Shown: in pieces, positions 31,401-34,729 of the stretch
Layout of the letters: each line of letters starts with the position of its first letter
How positions within the stretch are numbered: position 1 is the first letter of the stretch
Source of the DNA: CAZPKH01 sp964587165
Lineage (GTDB): Bacteria > Bacteroidota > Bacteroidia > Bacteroidales > Muribaculaceae
Assembly (NCBI GenBank): GCA_964587165.1
Contig: CAZPKH010000019.1
Span: 1 to 34,729 of the forward strand
Reading direction: 5' to 3'
DNA: 34,729 bases
Translations under genes and position numbers: made by a program
Notes under the pieces: generated by a model
Database searches by the model: none
What the model saw: the letters and a program-made list of their open reading frames with translations, nothing else
What the model was told of the DNA's origin: nothing

Positions 31401-34217
31401 GAGGTCAAACACCAGACCGTCGGAGGTCACACCGATAGTCTCGTCGTTGAGGTTGGCCTGGAAGTAGATCGAGTTCTCCTCGCGCGGGGGCCACTGTGTG
31501 GAGTATATATAGTTGCCGGCCACGTCGCGCACGGGGTGCGAGTTTGCATCGTAGAGCACCCACGACTCCTGCCAGCCGTCGTCGGTCGACTTGCAGCGGG
31601 GAGTTGTGCCGGGGTTCTCCTGCACATAGTTTGTACCTACGAGCGAGATGAAGGGCATCTTTGTGCCGTAAGTTTTATTGGGAGTAGCGGTAAGGGTAGT
31701 GCCGCTGAACTTCAGGTCGTACGAGCGGCCGATCTGCTGCTCTGAAGCAGTCTCGAGGCCGGAGATCTTGCTGCCCAAGAGCTCGTAGGTCTTCTCGGTG
31801 TACGAGCCGTCGCCTGCGGCGGAGGGGGTCAGCACGTGTACGGTGAGGGTAGGATCGGCGTCGGCACCGTTATCCTTCTGAGCGCCGCGAAGTGTCACGG
31901 CTTCGAGGGTGTATGTACCGTCGGACTGACGCACCATCTCCCAGTCGGGCGAGAGGCGGTTGGCGTTGAGGTAGTTTGCGGTGACATATACGGCGGGATC
32001 TTTCCAAGCCTTGAAGTCGTTACCGGCGTCGGCAGCCTGGCGGGGGTATACACCGAGAGGAGCAGACTGCACCATCATCTGGCTGAAGTCAGCTTTCACG
32101 AAGATACGGTAGCGGCCAACGGTGTTGGTGAAGTGCGTCGAGAAGATCTGGGCATCGCAGCCTACGCGCGAGATGTTCTCCCATTTGCCTAATGTGAAGG
32201 TGACGTTATCGCCGATATTCACTTTGTAGGCACCGGCCTTCAGATCGTCCCATGAGCCTTTTGAGTCGGTGATCTGTATAGAGCCGTTTTCGAGCTGTAC
32301 GTCTGTATAGTATACGTTGTTGGTCTTGTCGTATGTGAACTTGTCGGGGTTGCCGGGATCTGTCCACTGGTGGCCGCCACCGAGTATGTAGAGGGGATCG
32401 GGATCGGGCACAGCCATGATCTGCGAGTAGTCGCCCTTCACATAGAGAGTATAGGCTTTCGACTTGTTGAAGTTTGCAGCGGTGAAATCGCCGTCTACCC
32501 ATTTCTTCAGAGTGCGCCAGTTGTTGTCAAGCTTCTCTGAGGTGTTGCTGAGCTGATAAGCGCCGGCGTTGAATTCAGCCCAACCATCGCCCGATGCGTT
32601 TGCATCGTAGGTGGTAGAGATCTTGAAGTTGCCGGTCGAGGGGATCTTGATGGTAAACCAGTTGTTTGCCTTGCTGTATGTGAACTCAAGGGGAGCCTTG
32701 GGGGCCCATCCGCCCACGGCAGCACCGGTGATGTAGAGATGCTTGAGCGACGGATCGACATATTTCAGCGTGTAGGTACGGGTGCCGTTCGCTGTATCTT
32801 TGTCGATCGAGGCTTTGTACTGTATAGTGATAGTCTGGTTGGCGGTAGCGTCGGGGTTACCGATAGTGATGGCGCAGCTTGTAGTGCCGCCTTTGGTCCA
32901 TGTAGCGCCGCCGTCGAGGCTGTACTGGAAGTCGGTACCGCTGGTATATGTCGCGGTGATGGTCTTGGTAGTGCCGTTGTAGGTAGAGGCGGGGTCAGAC
33001 CATTGGAGATTTACTTTGCGGTATTTCGTAACGGTAGTAGTGAGCTTGAAGTCGGTCGACACCTTGATGGTAGCGCTCTTGACCTCCGACGAATTGAAGC
33101 GGAAGAGCTGATTATTATTGGAAGGTGTACCGGCAGTAGCGGTCATCGCAGCGGCGTTGATGGCAGTGCTGCTCGACTGGTTTGCGTAGATATAGCTTGA
33201 GGTCGAGCCGTCGCTCCATGTGGCTTTCACATAGAAGTACTTGCCCATATTGGCCTCGGTTACGCTGTAGTTAAGTTCAGCCACCGATGTAGCCGAGCCG
33301 GCTACCGGAGTGAATGTAGAGCCTGCCGCAGAGCCCATCATCAGCTGGAGGCCTTTGAGGGTACGGAAGTTGAGCTGCGTGAGCGAGTAGAAGATCTTTG
33401 TGAGGCTCTTCTTGTCGGCCGACAGACGCACGTATATATAAGGAGAGGAAGTGTAGCTGAAGCAGAACTTGTAGTCGTTCGAGCCGATATTCACGAGATT
33501 CTGTTCCTGAAGCGAGCTGGCAGATGAAGTCTTATTGCCGTCAGTCCACCACCACGAGGTGTTGGGGATAGCCCATGTCTTGACATTGTTGTTGGTATCT
33601 TTAGTCTGAACCTGATACCAAGTACCTCCGTCCGATTTGATTACAGAGCCGTGCCACATATAGATATCGTCGATCACCTGTGTGAAGGTGCCGACTGCTG
33701 TGGAGCTGCCCGTACGAGTAAGCGTGATATTCGAGATCTCCGAGTCGGGAAGAGCGGGAGTGCCGTACGGGTTCTCAGGATCAAACTTATATGATTTGGT
33801 AATGCCATTCGTATTACCGGAAGCGAGCTTATATACATAGCCATCTTGAAGCTTCATATTGCCGGTTGATCCGACTTTAAGAATGCCTACTGTTGTAGCT
33901 CCGAAATCTTTATCGGATTCTCCATCGAAATACCAATGGCCGCCAAAAGCATTAGATTTCGAAAAACATGCCATTTCCACAGTACCCCAATCTGAGAATA
34001 CTTTGTAAATAGAAGTAGTACCCGCCACAAGTTCTCCTTTGTAGGGGCCACCCCATGCATAGCCTCCATCTCTGTCGTTGGTGCCGTTCTTCACATACAA
34101 GTAGACATCACTCCAACCTTTGTCAGCAATGTCAACGTAGTACGTGTGTCCCGCGTTAGCCAACGGTGCCGAGAGCAAGCACACAAGGAGCGCAAGAAAC
34201 GCAAAAAGCTTTTTCAT
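28482..34217 (-). CDS. Very large secreted protein with starch-binding-like and beta-sandwich modules
   Basis: The 1911-residue protein has a signal peptide cleaved near ANA-G (residue 22). Residues about 24-110 resemble a carbohydrate-binding module of the starch-binding type (YYVDIADKGWSDVYLYVKNG, later GHWYF). Residues about 385-485 look like immunoglobulin or chitobiase C-terminal-like repeats (FQYSLDGGATWTKGG). Two modules beginning LYITG near 490 and LYILG near 609 resemble SusE/SusF-type domains. The long remainder is beta-rich and acidic, without an enzyme motif. The end (YYTVSGIRVMEPREGEIYI and a basic tail) shares a pattern with the protein at 18557. It has its own terminator. No SusC/SusD pair or glycoside hydrolase is in the window, so a glycan-binding surface role is only a guess. 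Confidence 0.85.
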   Translation of the reverse strand: MKKLFAFLALLVCLLSAPLANAGHTYYVDIADKGWSDVYLYVKNGTNDRDGGYAWGGPYKGELVAGTTSIYKVFSDWGTVEMACFSKSNAFGGHWYFDGESDKDFGATTVGILKVGSTGNMKLQDGYVYKLASGNTNGITKSYKFDPENPYGTPALPDSEISNITLTRTGSSTAVGTFTQVIDDIYMWHGSVIKSDGGTWYQVQTKDTNNNVKTWAIPNTSWWWTDGNKTSSASSLQEQNLVNIGSNDYKFCFSYTSSPYIYVRLSADKKSLTKIFYSLTQLNFRTLKGLQLMMGSAAGSTFTPVAGSATSVAELNYSVTEANMGKYFYVKATWSDGSTSSYIYANQSSSTAINAAAMTATAGTPSNNNQLFRFNSSEVKSATIKVSTDFKLTTTVTKYRKVNLQWSDPASTYNGTTKTITATYTSGTDFQYSLDGGATWTKGGTTSCAITIGNPDATANQTITIQYKASIDKDTANGTRTYTLKYVDPSLKHLYITGAAVGGWAPKAPLEFTYSKANNWFTIKIPSTGNFKISTTYDANASGDGWAEFNAGAYQLSNTSEKLDNNWRTLKKWVDGDFTAANFNKSKAYTLYVKGDYSQIMAVPDPDPLYILGGGHQWTDPGNPDKFTYDKTNNVYYTDVQLENGSIQITDSKGSWDDLKAGAYKVNIGDNVTFTLGKWENISRVGCDAQIFSTHFTNTVGRYRIFVKADFSQMMVQSAPLGVYPRQAADAGNDFKAWKDPAVYVTANYLNANRLSPDWEMVRQSDGTYTLEAVTLRGAQKDNGADADPTLTVHVLTPSAAGDGSYTEKTYELLGSKISGLETASEQQIGRSYDLKFSGTTLTATPNKTYGTKMPFISLVGTNYVQENPGTTPRCKSTDDGWQESWVLYDANSHPVRDVAGNYIYSTQWPPREENSIYFQANLNDETIGVTSDGLVFDLDTTHPADGDLTGADWMSILKAESPVAYDRIQKVKTLDENSNETLEANPTTCWLDGTTKYARYVVNNVWVLGATKIWTGWGGQTINGGANWSNHANWGFKDHDKKADDSGYTVKASRAYTMGNQYSNFLFAKPTYFRTVEFFLPIDADGNIDHAKQNQAVLLTTQTIGDIQINAKVYSRPGTDGEKNSGQYIPTMDLDQMLGYTYKRHRISRYDANKSDIADQSSWTPAGSDYRGPWVTNETALTTGSAWTPDWRTDRNLGEGRYFYVLEVEFEKDGKTVVERVPSPYFTIFFFNYETDPQAFQVIKIWNNDKTRESLAAVHSSLASYVNKSVAYDPEVELFYVIDTDDASPNKGVGTEIPYANSQRLLKWIRDEKNTKFYRWTADVWVKAFDANSYRERCRLAAADEGLADRWFNTDPYELTVYVHRQGKHAVRTQPAHVNRANLIYSALIKNHGNLDEADYHASLGYETYMSNSVALDGDASREEWETMPFDHIVPVVPMPALLSYSYKLDETGKADPITDAPELQLQIKSQLDPIEGYNYEMVDGKQVDKYLTVTLPAGDLRCRNLAAEFQFYQPNVDDEILTYYDIEYDVELASYDGDGNRIESLAEGTYYDIQEDDKFEIEPYVFTIDKVHPTNERNPRLTIQRVIYKPNINAIGDDSPAGYGDTLIGSYYGVDADGNSNWNGTFRQEDVTEEVENEDGTKETVTNTYTSVRLIAPSEFKETKPMHMSSIFVNRDAEYTDDSGRAVVDFAMKGHKDLTDAQGEVGDQDPDVEFEVMTPTFYHIESLYTNGTEKIPYAMEFFTVHDQSKYGCSQAELDKNPALLPSPTMHQTIAKGIPAEVLNNPEHLSFFISPIYILRRDPDLPAAASIEGLEPVPHDGQVHEEPASAPKRVSETPYGQEGGTLVAIHGESIKKVADGGITGVENVNAAAIDYDAEYYTVSGIRVMEPREGEIYIVRRGAVVTKELIK

Positions 34218-34286
34218 TGTTTAGTGTTTGATTAGTTAAGTATTATTGTTTAAGTATATTAATAATTGGTCGTTAGATTTGAGATG

Positions 34287-34410
34287 TCCCGGAGGGTGCA
34301 AGAGCAAACTCGGAGGGCGCAAGTAGAAGGAGCGCAAGAGCAAACTCTGAGGGCGCATCCTTGGAGCTCGGGTCCTTTAGGGCCCGAGGATAACGCCAGG
34401 CGAGGGTGAT
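34287..34410 (+). repeat. Dispersed modular repeat block 5
   Basis: Two cores (34300-34319 and 34336-34355, one change in the second) are followed by CATCCTTGGAG and a hairpin CTCGGGTCC-TTTA-GGGCCCGAG (34367-34388), then a GGCGAGGGTGATT stretch. It lies between the 1911-residue gene and the promoter candidate at 34501, so it may be transcribed as part of that gene's leader. Confidence 0.88.
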
Positions 34411-34500
34411 TCCCCCACAAAGTATGCCTATGCTGCTGTATCACAGGTATTTAGTTTTATAGGTGCGTAAGAGTCTAATTCTATTCCTGTATTTAGCCTA

Positions 34501-34508
34501 CAAATATA
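34501..34508 (-). promoter_or_regulatory. Possible promoter -7 element for the 1911-residue protein gene
   Basis: The minus strand reads TATATTTG, the nearest exact match upstream of the gene. It would give a leader of about 280 nt containing repeat block 5. No clear upstream box; a nearer promoter of a different type cannot be excluded. Confidence 0.4.
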
Positions 34509-34584
34509 CACAATATTCCTCATTCCGCATCACACCCTCTCACAAATAATCACCAAAATTTAACAAAATTTATCAGGAGACACC

Positions 34585-34729
34585 TCGAGGTCGAGAGCAA
34601 ACTCGGAGGGCGCATCCTTGGAGCTCGGGTCCTTTAGGGCCCGAGGATAACATCAGGCGTGGGTGATTTCGTCGGGCCCTGAAGGACCCGACCTCCGAGG
34701 TCGAGAGTAAACTTGGAGGGCGCATCCTT
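34585..34729 (+). repeat. Dispersed modular repeat block 6, running off the window
   Basis: A core at 34593-34612 is followed by CATCCTTGGAG, the CTCGGGTCC-TTTA-GGGCCCGAG hairpin, GGCGTGGGTGATT, the GTCGGGCCCTGAAGGACCCGAC hairpin and another core at 34703-34722 that begins the next unit. This shows that whole units can stand in tandem. Confidence 0.88.

Noticed and set aside
28482..34217. A polysaccharide-utilisation locus
   Set aside because: Only one glycan-binding-like protein is present; there is no SusC/SusD pair, regulator or glycoside hydrolase in the window.
34259..34444. 61-codon minus-strand frame in block 5
   Set aside because: It is a translation of the dispersed repeat (similar peptides appear from every copy) and has no independent support.

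Overview
The window looks like a chromosomal segment of a Bacteroidales bacterium, most likely a Muribaculaceae-type gut commensal. The support is a GC-rich coding background, Bacteroidota-type promoters (TAnnTTTG at -7, in several cases with a TTTG-like box about 19-20 bp upstream), and lineage-typical genes: DUF4831, DUF4295 after rpmB-rpmG, a TlpA-like lipoprotein, a YjgP/YjgQ permease, and START-like and recF-DUF721 modules. No species name can be read from the sequence.

Layout. Positions 50-3436 (minus) hold nnr, a DUF4831 protein, a DivIC/FtsB-like protein and a small membrane protein. Divergently, 3587-5550 (plus) holds hpt, adk and a CpsB/YwqE-type PHP phosphatase, ending in a perfect hairpin terminator. 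An acyl-CoA ligase (minus) faces a TlpA-like lipoprotein and a zinc-ribbon/WG-repeat membrane protein (plus). Positions 9683-9970 carry a structured RNA candidate with promoter and terminator, then a 64-residue membrane protein and gapA with a long leader. Positions 11574-16403 (minus) hold lgt, a 193-bp palindromic element, tgt, an LptG-like permease, a divergent endonuclease I and a small lipoprotein. pldA and a glycosyltransferase (plus) meet the recF-DUF721-thioesterase-secreted protein cluster (minus). The ribosomal genes rpmB-rpmG-DUF4295, a START-like gene, and a translationally coupled operon (symporter, aminotransferase-fold protein, DAHP synthase/chorismate mutase) follow. An AT-richer Abi_2 (AbiF-like) HEPN gene is followed by its own small RNA. 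The window ends with a 1911-residue secreted protein.

Three things stand out. (1) The AbiF-like gene is followed, 45 bp after its stop, by a promoter that drives a roughly 100-nt RNA with a hairpin, a possible pseudoknot and an intrinsic terminator. This fits an RNA-linked abortive-infection or toxin-antitoxin module. (2) The aminotransferase has Arg in place of the PLP Schiff-base Lys and His in place of the pyridine-binding Asp, and it ends in a strongly basic tail, so it is a candidate pseudoenzyme in an aromatic amino acid operon. (3) A dispersed, modular, hairpin-rich repeat with 13 copies of a 20-bp core, all in one orientation, sits between transcription units, flanks the Abi module and surrounds an assembly gap.

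Limits: all family calls come from reading motifs and overall protein character; no database search, folding or alignment program was run.
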